Shown here in pieces: positions 24,155-34,176 of a stretch of 36,178 nt of DNA. The stretch lies in NCBI GenBank assembly GCA_002708695.1, contig PAOZ01000004.1:27954-64131 (forward strand), read 5' to 3'. Every line of letters starts with the position of its first letter. Position 1 is the first letter of the stretch. Position numbers and translations under genes: made by a program. A model generated the notes under the pieces. It saw nothing but the letters and a program-made list of their open reading frames with translations, searched no databases and was not told the origin of the DNA. This DNA is from Methanobacteriota archaeon. Lineage in GTDB: Archaea > Thermoplasmatota > Poseidoniia > Poseidoniales > Thalassarchaeaceae.

Positions 24155-24859
24155 TTATTGAATTGCTGCAACATTTTTCATCCGATTAAACCAAAGCATT
24201 CCATTCTCATGATTTTCAATTAAACGAAATGCTTTGGGATGCATTTCTATTGATTGCATATATCCGAATACAGCAAGATCAACAATATGTGGTTCATTTC
24301 CTCCAAAAAATGCATTCTCTCCAATTTCTTCAATCCATTCATTGAGTAAATGGTGCCAAAGCTCCCCTGGCTGCATTCCGGTTTTTTTGGTTCTTTTTTT
24401 TGCAATAATTCCCCACATTATCGGAAAACCTAGCCAAGCATAGATTCTTCCAGTGAATAATCCAAATCTCTCGTGTTTGGCTACAGATCTAGTTGTTGAC
24501 AAAGCAGATCCTATTGAACCATAGAGAATCGGTATCGTTGCATCTTTTACCTTAGTATCTGCCCATTCCATCCATTTGTCTCTACGTTCTTGATTATCGC
24601 TTCTCCATAGATTTCCATTATTGTGAACTTCATCTATTCTTTTCATTATTGGAGTTGAATCAACTACAATTTCCCCATCAGACATTTTCCATACAGGGGT
24701 TTTACCCCAATCTCCAGCAAATGAAACACTTTTTTTGATTTTGAGAGGATTAATTTGAATTTTTTCATGAGGGAGATTAAGATGATTCAGTAATGCCCTA
24801 ACTTTCCATGTGAATGGGCATGTGTTTAGCATATAGAGTGACCCAATTTCGTGTCCCAT
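24155..24859 (-). CDS. Glutathione-S-transferase-fold protein, PGES2-like
   Basis: The N-terminal thioredoxin-like domain reads LYMLNTCPFTWKVRALLNHL (8-27), with the redox-motif position occupied by C14-P-F-T17, then GKTPVWKMSDGEIVVDST (the cis-Pro and SNAIL-like step). The C-terminal helical domain (about 80-234) ends NAFFGGNEPHIVDLAVFGYMQ, a typical GST N-capping box region. The arrangement, including the 30-residue extra segment between the helices, is closest by eye to the membrane-associated prostaglandin E synthase-2 type of GST, which usually has CPFC; here the second Cys is Thr. What it binds is unknown. ATG at 24859 chosen over an upstream TTG. Confidence 0.7.
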   Translation of the reverse strand: MGHEIGSLYMLNTCPFTWKVRALLNHLNLPHEKIQINPLKIKKSVSFAGDWGKTPVWKMSDGEIVVDSTPIMKRIDEVHNNGNLWRSDNQERRDKWMEWADTKVKDATIPILYGSIGSALSTTRSVAKHERFGLFTGRIYAWLGFPIMWGIIAKKRTKKTGMQPGELWHHLLNEWIEEIGENAFFGGNEPHIVDLAVFGYMQSIEMHPKAFRLIENHENGMLWFNRMKNVAAIQ

Positions 24860-24943
24860 AGTTTGGGGGAAATATTTCTCCTTAGTGAATATTAGTAAAC
24901 ATCCATACTCAAATCTCAAGAGATAACCATCTATTCCAATTCC

Positions 24944-25378
24944 ATGGGAGATGTTCCTGACGCAGTCCTTGCACGCTTAATTTCAATGGACGGATACGAA
25001 CAGATGTTGGAGATTGATCGAATAACGGTTGAACATGGAGTAACCGAAGAGGAAGTAATGAAATTAATGGCAGAAGCGAAGGGAAACGACACTGCACCAC
25101 AATCCGATTTAGTTTCAGATCCTTCTTTTGCTCGTAGTAAGTCTGTAGATTTTGATTTAGAACCTCCATCAACCTCTTCTGACAAACCAGAAGCATTGCA
25201 AAATGCCCATCGTTTTCGAATGGAGTATGATCCAAGTGAATCTGGCCGAGCGCGCCAGTCCAGAGTAGAACAGGCAATAGTATGTTCTGCGTGTAGATCT
25301 CCATTAGGTATTCCTTCAATTAGACCTATTCGTGTGACGTGCCCTCATTGTATGCACGAATCTCTTTTTGAGTCGTAA
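24944..25378 (+). CDS. Small protein with C-terminal zinc ribbon, unknown
   Basis: A 144-aa protein: a helical N-terminal part (about 5-48) that begins GDVPDAVLARLISMDGYEQM, a long charged and probably disordered linker (50-105), and a C-terminal zinc ribbon formed by C113-x2-C116 and C132-x2-C135. No recognised family. Starts divergently from the GST-fold gene (84 bases away) and ends head to head with the DUF373 gene stop. Confidence 0.6.
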   Translation: MGDVPDAVLARLISMDGYEQMLEIDRITVEHGVTEEEVMKLMAEAKGNDTAPQSDLVSDPSFARSKSVDFDLEPPSTSSDKPEALQNAHRFRMEYDPSESGRARQSRVEQAIVCSACRSPLGIPSIRPIRVTCPHCMHESLFES

Positions 25379-26491
25379 TTATACTCCCCAAAATCTTCCT
25401 TGAGTTTCTTGTCTAGTTGACCACGATTTAACTCCTGTTCTTACCATCCAATATACTATAATGGCAACTACAGCCATCCCCCAATCATTGTAAATTACTC
25501 CCGGATCTAATTGGTATTCTGCTCCTCCAGCTACAATTGTTGCCACATCAAGACTGGCCTCAGCAAATGCATAGATTACAGCTCCACCTGCCATAATCTG
25601 GAATATTCGTCCAGTTAGTGTACCTCTTCTCCATTTTAGAACAACCATTGACATTGCTACTGCAAGGGATGCGAGAATAATCCATTGTAGCCCACTATCC
25701 ATAGCTTCGATTGCAATTTGCACGGTTGATGAACTAGAATCCGCCTGAACTATTGTACGGTATGATTCAAGAATTGCAAGCAAACTTGAGAAAGATGCGA
25801 ATGCCCAAAGAAGTGATGAAACAATTCCGCCCATCGCACTATCTCTCATATCGAGCATTAATCGTTCAAATTGGTTTTCAGCTCCGAGTCCTTTAGCCAA
25901 TAGCCAAATTCCGACAACTAAAGGCATAGCTCCAATCAACACCCCGCCACCAGGCAAAATCATACCTAAACCAATAATCATCATGAAAACAGATAGTGGT
26001 ACGAGAAGACGTGCTCTCCATTTTGGGTCTTCAATGGCTTTCATTATGTAGTAAAATGTACCTTCAATACCCTTGCTTTGTCTTACAATAATTTTCTCAA
26101 CATAGTCAATACGCACTCGACTTTGAATAATAGGCATCACAGCCTCATCTTCAGCACCGTCTGTAACTAAAATTGCACAATCAGGTTGAAATTCAGAAAT
26201 TACTTCTTCCAACTGTTTAGCAATTGCACGATCAGAACGTGAACCTACTCTTTCATCTCCTGTAAGAATTGCAACTTCAACTGCATCATTTGGTTCGCCT
26301 GAATCTAAAATTCTGTCATGGTGGTGAAGGGCCCCTAGAATAGCATTAGTATCACTTTCTTCGGGATCTGCAAGCCCTAGTCTTAATGCAGCACTCAGGG
26401 TTGATTTTCTCCCAATTACTGGCCCTCTAAGTCCTGCTTTGATACCGAGATCATTGTCTCGATCAATGGTCAGCACAAGGGTCCGCGTCAT
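25379..26491 (-). CDS. DUF373 family archaeal membrane protein
   Basis: The N-terminal soluble half (1-150) is the DUF373 domain: LVLTIDRDNDLGIKAGLRGP (in the first 25 residues, with its Asp-rich loop), GRKSTLSAALRLGLADPEESD (29-49), a VEVAILTGDERVGSRSD strand and ILVTDGAEDEAVMPII (about 106-121). About six hydrophobic segments follow between 160 and 355. The family is widespread in archaea; its function is not known. 370 aa is normal. It lies 33 bases after priL on the same strand. Confidence 0.85.
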   Translation of the reverse strand: MTRTLVLTIDRDNDLGIKAGLRGPVIGRKSTLSAALRLGLADPEESDTNAILGALHHHDRILDSGEPNDAVEVAILTGDERVGSRSDRAIAKQLEEVISEFQPDCAILVTDGAEDEAVMPIIQSRVRIDYVEKIIVRQSKGIEGTFYYIMKAIEDPKWRARLLVPLSVFMMIIGLGMILPGGGVLIGAMPLVVGIWLLAKGLGAENQFERLMLDMRDSAMGGIVSSLLWAFASFSSLLAILESYRTIVQADSSSSTVQIAIEAMDSGLQWIILASLAVAMSMVVLKWRRGTLTGRIFQIMAGGAVIYAFAEASLDVATIVAGGAEYQLDPGVIYNDWGMAVVAIIVYWMVRTGVKSWSTRQETQGRFWGV

Positions 26492-26524
26492 CTTCTTCGT
26501 GCACTAGTAAAGAGTACATCCCTA

Positions 26525-27676
26525 TCAAGGGTTGGCCGACTCCGTAGGTTCTGCTACAGTTTCTGTTTGTTCTTCCTCTCTAGAACGGTCTCGTTGTTTC
26601 CACCACACATAAGACAAAGGATGTTTCATTTTGGGCCTATCACAAATGGGGTCATCTCCTGGTGAAACGGGACATCTACCATCCATTTTCAAACGACTAC
26701 AACCAGCGGGAGTATATTCTCTGTCATACACGTGTCCAATTTGATATCGAGTAGTTTCAGGATCATAGTCAGGTGCTCCTTGAAAGAAAGATGCACACTG
26801 CTCTTGTTCTATTCCCAAAGCTGCACTAATCGCAGCAAGAAACACTCTTCCTGAATGGTTAACATTCTCCCCCATTGCCAATTCTTTAATTGCAACTTCC
26901 ATACAAGGTGGCCAATCTGATCTTGTTGCTTCACCAGCATCAAAATCTAGGGTAGATCTAGATTGTAAAATTGTCAATACTGCACCAACAGGTTCACTCA
27001 ATCTTTCAGCAAATCCTTCGTCAATCTTTTCCATTCTTTCATTGCATCTCTTTCTCAAATCTTCTCGGATTCTTTCTTTGATTAATCTAGCCAATCTTTG
27101 TTGACTATTTTCATTGTTTGAGGCCCCCATTTCTACCCATCCATCTTTCATGGGTCTATTCGGAAGCCTCCAATAATCTCCACTTATTCTTGGACTTAGT
27201 TCAATAAAATCTGTCAATGGGATTGAATAGATCATTTCTCCACCTTTTTCTTCACTTTGAATATTGGATAAGTAGGTAGTAGCTATAGTTTCAAAAATTG
27301 AAGAATCATTTCCCAATAGTTTGTCAGCTCGAGTAGATTCACCTTCTGCCCATCGTGCAGTAACTCTTTCGTCAAGGGTAGCACAGGCGACCATCATTGC
27401 ATACAGAAACGAAAGACTCTCCGACATTCTTCCAAGTTCTGTACTTAGGTCTCCGGCTCTCTGTTCAATCCCATCATCATGTAGGACGGACTCTTTCACT
27501 CTCATGTCGCCTTTTCGTCGAATATCAGATAGCCATGCTGCTGAAAGTAAATCTTCCATAGTAATTCCATTTTCAGATAATAGTGTTCGCGTATTTTCTG
27601 CTGATTGAGGTAAAAATGGATAGCGTGCAAGCACTTTCGCGTCGTCAATCAGAGGAGGACGCAACGGCATGGGCAT
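26525..27676 (-). CDS. priL: DNA primase large subunit
   Basis: PriL helps the catalytic PriS start primers and holds an iron-sulfur cluster in its C-terminal domain. The C-terminal half shows the expected cysteines: the one in WPPCMEVAIKEL, then YTPAGCSRLKMDGRC (two) and DPICDRPK, with the helix GRVFLAAISAALGIEQEQ and TRYQIGHVYD between. The N-terminus (DDAKVLARYPFLPQS) also fits. 383 aa from the ATG at 27676; another ATG lies two codons downstream and a GTG eight codons upstream. PriS is not in the window. It is divergent from 27736 with a 59-base gap that must hold both promoters. Confidence 0.92.
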   Translation of the reverse strand: MPMPLRPPLIDDAKVLARYPFLPQSAENTRTLLSENGITMEDLLSAAWLSDIRRKGDMRVKESVLHDDGIEQRAGDLSTELGRMSESLSFLYAMMVACATLDERVTARWAEGESTRADKLLGNDSSIFETIATTYLSNIQSEEKGGEMIYSIPLTDFIELSPRISGDYWRLPNRPMKDGWVEMGASNNENSQQRLARLIKERIREDLRKRCNERMEKIDEGFAERLSEPVGAVLTILQSRSTLDFDAGEATRSDWPPCMEVAIKELAMGENVNHSGRVFLAAISAALGIEQEQCASFFQGAPDYDPETTRYQIGHVYDREYTPAGCSRLKMDGRCPVSPGDDPICDRPKMKHPLSYVWWKQRDRSREEEQTETVAEPTESANP

Positions 27677-27735
27677 GGATTCTCGCTCATGAAGTAACAC
27701 GGGGGTTCTTCAACGCGACCGGTACGTAGACAGGT

Positions 27736-28485
27736 ATGAGCCCTCATGAGGTTCGCTCTATTGGGATGAGGGTCCAAGATAGAGTTAGAGCTCAATTCGG
27801 TTGGCCTTTAGATTCTGACCGAGAAAGTGCAATTTCACTTTTAGAGTGCATAAACACCTTAGCATCCAAGATTCCAAATTGGACAGAATTGGAAAGAGAA
27901 AACAACATCTCTTCTTTGCAAGAGGATATTTTTGCAGGTCCTATTGCAGCTGTGGGTGCAGCAGTAAATTCTGATGAAATTCTTTCATCTTTACAATCCA
28001 ATCATAGATTTATTTTTGCAGACGGATCAATTGGGATTATTCAAGAGTTTGAAAAAAACATTAGAGAAAAAATTTGGTCTAACACATTGGCATTAGTTAC
28101 TGATGCAGATGGACACCCACATATTTCTAGAGCGGCAGAACGAGAAATTATGCATATTTTACATGCACATGGAGATAATCAGAAAGATTGGATGAAATTA
28201 GTCGAAGAACTCTCAGAAATGACAACACCTCCTCGATTGATTTTAACACATCAGACCCCAGATAGAATAGAAGGCATGTTGAATCCGGGTGGATTTACTG
28301 ATGGCGATCGTACAATTTGTTTAATTGGTTTCTTGGGTATTCCAATTTCTGACATCACCCTATTGGGTTATCGTAGTGATATAGTTGGCAAATGGTCAGG
28401 AGCCACAGATCCAGAAAGAAAACTAAGAAAACTCATTTTTATGCAAGAGGTAATTGATAGATTGCTAGAGGGGGCATCAAAGTGA
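27736..28485 (+). CDS. Unknown soluble protein, first of an overlapping pair
   Basis: I do not recognise this 249-aa protein. No membrane segment or signal. It has alternating helices and strands; distinctive stretches are FGWPLDSDRESAISLLECIN, NTLALVTDADGHPHISRAAE, PPRLILTHQTPDR and TICLIGFLGIP. The last half could be a Rossmann-like domain, but no nucleotide motif is clear. It is divergent from priL and its last codons overlap the GTG start of the membrane protein that follows. Confidence 0.6.
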   Translation: MSPHEVRSIGMRVQDRVRAQFGWPLDSDRESAISLLECINTLASKIPNWTELERENNISSLQEDIFAGPIAAVGAAVNSDEILSSLQSNHRFIFADGSIGIIQEFEKNIREKIWSNTLALVTDADGHPHISRAAEREIMHILHAHGDNQKDWMKLVEELSEMTTPPRLILTHQTPDRIEGMLNPGGFTDGDRTICLIGFLGIPISDITLLGYRSDIVGKWSGATDPERKLRKLIFMQEVIDRLLEGASK

Positions 28486-29366
28486 GCGCTGATAATTCGC
28501 GGAAATCAGCAATCACGACAATCATTACATTCGTTCTTTTGAATATTATTTGGACCGCTGCATTGAATGCATCAGCCGACCAATATCTCATTTCTCCAGA
28601 TAGTGACATTGTCACTGAATATCGTTTTGATGGTCCAGATATTTTAGGAAAAGAAATTCCATTTCATGTATTTTATGAAATAAATGAAGTCGATGGCATG
28701 GAGTCTTCTGAAGTGTTGATTGAATTAGTTATGTCAGATGGGGAAGAGGTAGTGATTTATGATGGGATATCCAATGTATCAAGTTCAGAGCATGTCGAAT
28801 CTTTACCACCTGGTCCGTCTTCATTTATGATCACGATAAAACAAGACGGGCAGATATATCCAGTTCCTTCAGATATAGTTGAGATTGATCTTCAAACTGA
28901 AATGGAGCTTTACACACCAATCAAGATAGAGGGTTATCTTGCTGCAAATTTACTTGCATTAGCTCTTATTGTCACTGATCGCACCATTCGTTCATGGGCT
29001 GCATCAAGACGTTCTAAACGCGGTTCTCCTGTAGTTAGAAAACTTCGTCAAGAGTGGAAAGAGGTTGAGAAATCCATCTCAGGCGGGGACCCAGTGGATG
29101 TTGATGATTTACTCACTGATTCCATTACTGCTTCTAATATGCTATCTAAACGACGTCAATGGTCTGTAGATGAACCGGAACCAGAACCAGAAGAAGGCGA
29201 CCAAGAAATGGAAGATGCAGATACTGAATTAGAGTCATTGGAAGAACTTGGTGAAGGGGATGAAACAGGCTTACAAGGTAAAGCTACAATTGATGAAGAT
29301 GTAAATACAATCAGCGATCTTTGGGATAAATTAGGGAACAGACAAGAGAAACGTAGAGGTCCTTAA
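28482..29366 (+). CDS. Membrane protein with acidic tail, unknown
   Basis: A 294-aa protein starting at GTG 28482, overlapping the upstream stop (GTGA). N-terminal membrane segment at about 11-30, a probably external beta-rich domain (35-140), a second membrane segment (about 150-166, AANLLALALIVTD), then a cytoplasmic charged region (GSPVVRKLRQEWKEVEK) and a highly acidic stretch with Glu-Pro repeats (EPEPEPEEGDQEMED). No family recognised. Coupled to the preceding unknown gene and convergent with polC, stop to stop. Confidence 0.6.
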   Translation: MSADNSRKSAITTIITFVLLNIIWTAALNASADQYLISPDSDIVTEYRFDGPDILGKEIPFHVFYEINEVDGMESSEVLIELVMSDGEEVVIYDGISNVSSSEHVESLPPGPSSFMITIKQDGQIYPVPSDIVEIDLQTEMELYTPIKIEGYLAANLLALALIVTDRTIRSWAASRRSKRGSPVVRKLRQEWKEVEKSISGGDPVDVDDLLTDSITASNMLSKRRQWSVDEPEPEPEEGDQEMEDADTELESLEELGEGDETGLQGKATIDEDVNTISDLWDKLGNRQEKRRGP

Positions 29367-32300
29367 TCACAAAAAATCATCCAATGTATATACCGTAACT
29401 CTATCGTTTTGGAATATTGATTCTACACTATCTGCCATCCAGTCTACATATTGTTGAGTGTAATCATCGATACCAAAATTGTCGATTACGTGATTTATGA
29501 CACCAAGATATTTTCTCACTGCTCCCTGAGAGACAGTAAGAATCAGATTTCCTCCACACCGAGTTTCTTCCATTCGACTTGAATTATGGCCATGTAATCC
29601 TCCACTTGCTCCCTGCATCTGGATACATTTTCCAGCCAATGGTAATCTTCTATACGAATGATTACATTTAGCACATCTTACTTTTTGTCTACTAAATGCA
29701 TTCAAGTTTCCTCTAACATCTGGAAGCAAATGAGATCCAATTACTGTTGAGGCCACAACTCTTGCATCTACACTTCTTAATTTTCTACCAAGGGCTAATT
29801 GTGCACTCATTTTTTCTGTCATGCTACCCAGAGTTTTGTAAGCTGAATTTTTGGGCCCAGCATCTAATGATTCTAAATCATGGGTAAATCCATATCCTCG
29901 TACTGCTCCTACTGTACCAATTCGATTATTCACTAAATCAACTAATTTTTTATCTACAATTTCTCTAGGGTGAGGAGAGCCCAAAGTTTCCAAATAGAAT
30001 TCTTTTGAGTAATTCCATCCAGCATCTACGTGCAAAGCTTCTTTGTCTAATTCCATTGGATTCAATCTTGTAGTTAATGTCAATGGAGCATCCATTCTTC
30101 CACCCCTAGAAGATGGAAGAATCATACGACTGAAATTAAGAAGCCCATCAAGGAGAAGCATAACACAATCTTCGTCTCCATCACAATTTCTTCTCTTGGC
30201 CGCATGGAATAGGGTGTGACCATATCCAGCAGACGCATTTGTCCATCCAATGAATCTACAAAGTACTCCTCCTGAAGTATGGGGCGCAAGTGCAATTCCA
30301 AGTTGACCAACTAAGTCATCGACAGTTTCTGCATTGAATTCAGGGTCCATTTTGTAAAATCTAACCAAGAGATCATCAAGATATTGACTAATTTTCAGTA
30401 GATGTTCTCCTCCATCTCTACTGGGAATAAAATCTTGAGGAAATAATTCAAGAATTTGAGTATCTTCCTTCAATTCATTTCCTCTAATATCGTGAGTATA
30501 TCCTAATTCGACTAATTTCTCTATTGATGTCCCTATTTCTATTGGCCTAAAATGGGTTACAGGAACATCAATCATGTCATATCGAATAGTACCATCTCTA
30601 AATGCAGATACATCATGAATTGCTCGCAGAATTCCTTTTTCTATAGGTTCAGGATATTGGGCCTTTGAAGTGAGCCCTTTCATTGCTTTGATTCGTTCAG
30701 GTAATCGATCAAGACCAAGAGAAATTCGTTTAACTTCTAGAATATCTGCAAGAGGAATAGTTGTTAATTCTCCCAATCGATTTCGAAGATGAGATCCTCG
30801 TCGATCTGCAGGAACTGTTCTTCCCCCACATTCTTCAGGCTCATTCGGAATTGTTCGATGATGGCACCGAATATGTGGGGTTTCTCTATCACATCTTAAA
30901 CATCTTCTGGGGCCCACTGTTACTCTAATCGATCCTTCTCGAGATACTGCAGTTGCTAGCAATCGTTGAGGTCCACCATAATTTTGGATTGGATAGAGCG
31001 CGTGCGCCTTCTGTTTCATTTCTCTTGGTGCAGATTTTTCTGGACGGCCCATTCTACAACCAATTCGACAAGGAACTGCATCTTTCCATTCCAATGAATT
31101 AGTACGATTTACAATCCAAAGACTATGCATTACTTCATTATCATCGATTTCGATTTTTGCTTTGTTCAAGGCCTTTTCATCATCTGCTCCAGGATCTTCA
31201 ATAGCATCTTGTGCCTCTTTTCCTGCTAGTTCAGTTGCAGTAATTCCCTCTCCTCTTTGTCTTGCTGCAGTTTCAGCCTGAATTCTAGCAGACCGTCGCT
31301 TTTCTTCTAAGATTCGAATTCTTTCGTCTTCTAATCCTACAACCATTTTTGCATCTTCAATCCTTTTCAATTTGGACTTGATAAGTTCCCTTACTTCTTC
31401 TCCTTCAGTAATTTTACCATCAACAATCGTGAATCCTAGTCCATGTAAAAGACCATGCCAACCATCATCGATGATGATATCATCACTTTCATGTCTGTGT
31501 GAAATTCCTAAACACATTAGTGATGATTTTACCAAACCATGTTGATTGAATCCAAGATTTTCAGATAATTCTGACAAATAGATTTCAGGAATTTTATGTC
31601 TCCCTACGTCCAATATTTCGGTTTCTTGATTTGATGTACTTTCTTTTCGCCTTAGATTGGTTTGATTGCTTGTAATTGTTTCAACCATTGGTGAACTTTC
31701 AATGATTATGGGCGCATTCCATCCAAGAACAGCATCTTGGATACGTAATTGTTCATTTTCAATAATCGATTCACCCAATGCCTCAATGAGTTTTGGAAGA
31801 ATGAAGATAGGTATATCAGACCATTGAGGATTATGTGATGGATGCATACTTACCTTCCAGCGTTCAGAAATTGCAATTGCTGCCTGCCAATTTACAATAG
31901 AATGACTAAGACAATGATGCCAGTCACGAAGTTTCCATTCAACTTCCAATCTTTCTGATTTACTTCGCAATCTTCTCTTTAGTTCCCAAGGAGGCGATTG
32001 CTCAGAGATTGTTTTTTCAAGGGTCAAATTGGATTCAAGAAAATCCAAATCTTCTTGATTTTTGATGGAATCCAATACTTCTGCTGCCCACCATTCCGAA
32101 GAAAAAGCAGATGGAACCAGAGTCTTGTTGTTTTCTAAGAATTCACCAAAACCGAGCATTAATTCGCCATTGTCCCAAATCGCTCGTACCTGATCTTCAA
32201 TTTCATTCCATTTTTCTTCTTCATTTACTCTAACAAATGTCCCATCGTCTAACAGTACCATTGGACCATCAATATCTGTACATGGAGTAACTGCACACGC

Positions 32301-33458
32301 TTTCCCAGGTCGTTCAATTTTCATTTGAGTCCCAACAGAAATGAACGAACTCATTGCCTTCATTGATACAGGATTCATTCCTGCAGCTGCCAATCCTGAT
32401 GCTCTAGGTCTACCATATCGTAACCGAAATCCACCAGGCTCATTTGGCATTCCAAAAACAGGACGCCCAGCAATGATATCTTTCATGAATCTAGAATCTG
32501 TAGGTATTTTCTTGGGTTTGAAAATAGTCCAATCTTGAAAATCTCCACTCTTTTTTATCTTGTCAATATAGACGTCTTTTCCTTTATTTGCAAAATCACT
32601 GATGAAACCCCATCCAGGAATTTCCAATCGTTCAACGTGTTTCTGAATCTTTGGAGCTTTGAGACATAACCCTTCTCCAATTACTAGGAGAACACCTCCT
32701 CTTACTCTACCGTCATCGATATTCCTTACTTCTCGATAACCTGCACATTCAATATCTTCTGTTGATTCTCCATTAATCATCACTGGACATGACTTTACGA
32801 TTACATCAATTTCTTCGGGAGTGGGTTTGTATTGCATTCCAGCGCGATAGAGTCCGAACTCTTCCTTGACCCGTTCAACTTCTGCAAAAGTTGGTTCATA
32901 TTTTGCCAGACCCAATTCAGATCGAATCATGTCACCGATTAGAACTGCCATTGCTTGAGCGGTTCCCCCTGCAGCTCTAATTGGGCCACAAAAATCGATA
33001 GAAAGGAAAGTAGAACCATCCACATTATTCAACAATCTGACTTGACCTATGCCCTCCAAAGGTGCAACTAAGATTGCTTCCGTGAGAATGGCAAGCCCTA
33101 CTCTCAAACCAGCATCAATAGAACGTTGTTGATCCCCAGTTCTTTCCATCATTTGTATAGAAACTTGACATGCAATTTTGATCGCAGTAGTCTCTCGATC
33201 TTCTTCTTTCAACATTGTTCTGATGCTTTCAGCAATTTCTAGACCATCTAGATATTCTTCAAGCAATTTTTCTGTACGATCAGCCAAATCTGTTGCACGA
33301 GGTATCTCTACTTCAGTTGCGAAATCAAGTCCTAGAGACCTTGCTTTAGTTGCAAGTTCGTACAATCTTTCGGTTTCTTCATCCAGTTGATTGTGGTATT
33401 TTTTCATCTCTGTTTGGAGCCTTTCTTCATCGAAAGCAGAGGTTCCAATGCCACTCAT
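29367..33458 (-). CDS. polC: DNA polymerase D large subunit (DP2)
   Basis: The catalytic subunit of the archaeal replicative polymerase PolD. From the ATG at 33458 it is 1363 aa, within the family range. Seen: the N-terminal helical domain, FCGPIRAAGGTAQAMAVLIGD (about 157-177), FRLRYGRPRASGLAAAGMNP, a zinc ribbon (CLRCDRETPHIRCHH), and the catalytic RRNCDGDEDCVMLLLDGLLNF near residue 1090 with its paired Asp, followed by RGGRMDAPLTLTTRLNP. A C-terminal zinc module (CAKCNHSYRRLPLAGKC, then RCGGNL) closes the protein. The catalytic motif is uninterrupted, so there is no intein at the position known from Pyrococcus. A TTG two codons upstream is the alternative start. The small subunit gene (polB/DP1) is not in the window. 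Confidence 0.97.
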   Translation of the reverse strand: MSGIGTSAFDEERLQTEMKKYHNQLDEETERLYELATKARSLGLDFATEVEIPRATDLADRTEKLLEEYLDGLEIAESIRTMLKEEDRETTAIKIACQVSIQMMERTGDQQRSIDAGLRVGLAILTEAILVAPLEGIGQVRLLNNVDGSTFLSIDFCGPIRAAGGTAQAMAVLIGDMIRSELGLAKYEPTFAEVERVKEEFGLYRAGMQYKPTPEEIDVIVKSCPVMINGESTEDIECAGYREVRNIDDGRVRGGVLLVIGEGLCLKAPKIQKHVERLEIPGWGFISDFANKGKDVYIDKIKKSGDFQDWTIFKPKKIPTDSRFMKDIIAGRPVFGMPNEPGGFRLRYGRPRASGLAAAGMNPVSMKAMSSFISVGTQMKIERPGKACAVTPCTDIDGPMVLLDDGTFVRVNEEEKWNEIEDQVRAIWDNGELMLGFGEFLENNKTLVPSAFSSEWWAAEVLDSIKNQEDLDFLESNLTLEKTISEQSPPWELKRRLRSKSERLEVEWKLRDWHHCLSHSIVNWQAAIAISERWKVSMHPSHNPQWSDIPIFILPKLIEALGESIIENEQLRIQDAVLGWNAPIIIESSPMVETITSNQTNLRRKESTSNQETEILDVGRHKIPEIYLSELSENLGFNQHGLVKSSLMCLGISHRHESDDIIIDDGWHGLLHGLGFTIVDGKITEGEEVRELIKSKLKRIEDAKMVVGLEDERIRILEEKRRSARIQAETAARQRGEGITATELAGKEAQDAIEDPGADDEKALNKAKIEIDDNEVMHSLWIVNRTNSLEWKDAVPCRIGCRMGRPEKSAPREMKQKAHALYPIQNYGGPQRLLATAVSREGSIRVTVGPRRCLRCDRETPHIRCHHRTIPNEPEECGGRTVPADRRGSHLRNRLGELTTIPLADILEVKRISLGLDRLPERIKAMKGLTSKAQYPEPIEKGILRAIHDVSAFRDGTIRYDMIDVPVTHFRPIEIGTSIEKLVELGYTHDIRGNELKEDTQILELFPQDFIPSRDGGEHLLKISQYLDDLLVRFYKMDPEFNAETVDDLVGQLGIALAPHTSGGVLCRFIGWTNASAGYGHTLFHAAKRRNCDGDEDCVMLLLDGLLNFSRMILPSSRGGRMDAPLTLTTRLNPMELDKEALHVDAGWNYSKEFYLETLGSPHPREIVDKKLVDLVNNRIGTVGAVRGYGFTHDLESLDAGPKNSAYKTLGSMTEKMSAQLALGRKLRSVDARVVASTVIGSHLLPDVRGNLNAFSRQKVRCAKCNHSYRRLPLAGKCIQMQGASGGLHGHNSSRMEETRCGGNLILTVSQGAVRKYLGVINHVIDNFGIDDYTQQYVDWMADSVESIFQNDRVTVYTLDDFL

Positions 33459-33555
33459 TCCCAACCCTCAGGAAACCCTTCTGTGGAATGACGATACATG
33501 AACAAATCGATGAATAGCCGGGAACCTTCATTCATCGTCTAAGATAGGCTGTAAC

Positions 33556-34146
33556 ATGGCGGAGTCAACAACCCCTGAGAGCGCGAGAGCGACTCTCGCA
33601 AATCGAGTTCGAAATCTAGCTTACTTGCATCAGCCTGACGACCCATTTACTCTTGCATCAGGCAGAATATCTCCACATTTTTTTGATATGAAGCCAGTTA
33701 TGTGTGACCCGGAATGTGCTCACTTACTTGGTGTTTTGATTCATGAAAAAATAAACCAAATCGGGTCAATTGATGCAGTTGGAGGGTTGGAATTAGGTGC
33801 AGTTCCACTGACAGGGATTGCCATTGCCAAGGCTCCATCTGGAAGTGGATTGAGAGGATTCATCATTCGAAAAGAGCCCAAAGGAAGAGGTGGACGAAAA
33901 ACAGGAAACCCTCCAGGGATTGAAGGATCAACCCTTGTATCTGGAGACAAGTGTCTGATTTTGGAAGATGTTACAACTACTGGCGGCTCGGCATTACAAG
34001 CATGCCAACGTTTGGTAGAAATGGGATGTGAAATAATTGGTTGTATTACCATTCTTGATAGAGAAGAAGGAGGGGCTGAAGCCTTTGCAGGTGCCGATAT
34101 TCCTCTTTATCCATTGCTAACACTTTCTGACATTGTCAATGCATGA
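33556..34146 (+). CDS. pyrE: Orotate phosphoribosyltransferase
   Basis: Converts orotate and PRPP to OMP in pyrimidine synthesis. FTLASGRISPHFFDMKPV (about 26-43) is the orotate-side motif, VGGLELGAVPLTGIAIA (about 75-91) the phosphate loop, and CLILEDVTTTGGSALQAC (about 133-150) the PRPP-binding motif; the flexible loop FIIRKEPKGRGGRKTG (in 105-120) carries the catalytic Lys/Arg. 196 aa is typical. Divergent from polC with a 97-base gap, and followed by cyclophilin after 30 bases. Confidence 0.95.
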   Translation: MAESTTPESARATLANRVRNLAYLHQPDDPFTLASGRISPHFFDMKPVMCDPECAHLLGVLIHEKINQIGSIDAVGGLELGAVPLTGIAIAKAPSGSGLRGFIIRKEPKGRGGRKTGNPPGIEGSTLVSGDKCLILEDVTTTGGSALQACQRLVEMGCEIIGCITILDREEGGAEAFAGADIPLYPLLTLSDIVNA

Positions 34147-34176
34147 GGCTAAATCCTTCCTAATGTTGGGAGGGGC

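Noticed and set aside
24909-25319. Long minus-strand open frame opposite the zinc-ribbon gene
   Set aside because: Leucine/proline-rich translation without family features; the plus strand has a convincing CxxC ribbon.
29367-33458. Intein in the polC catalytic motif
   Set aside because: NCDGDED and flanking sequence are continuous with no splicing motifs or extra length.
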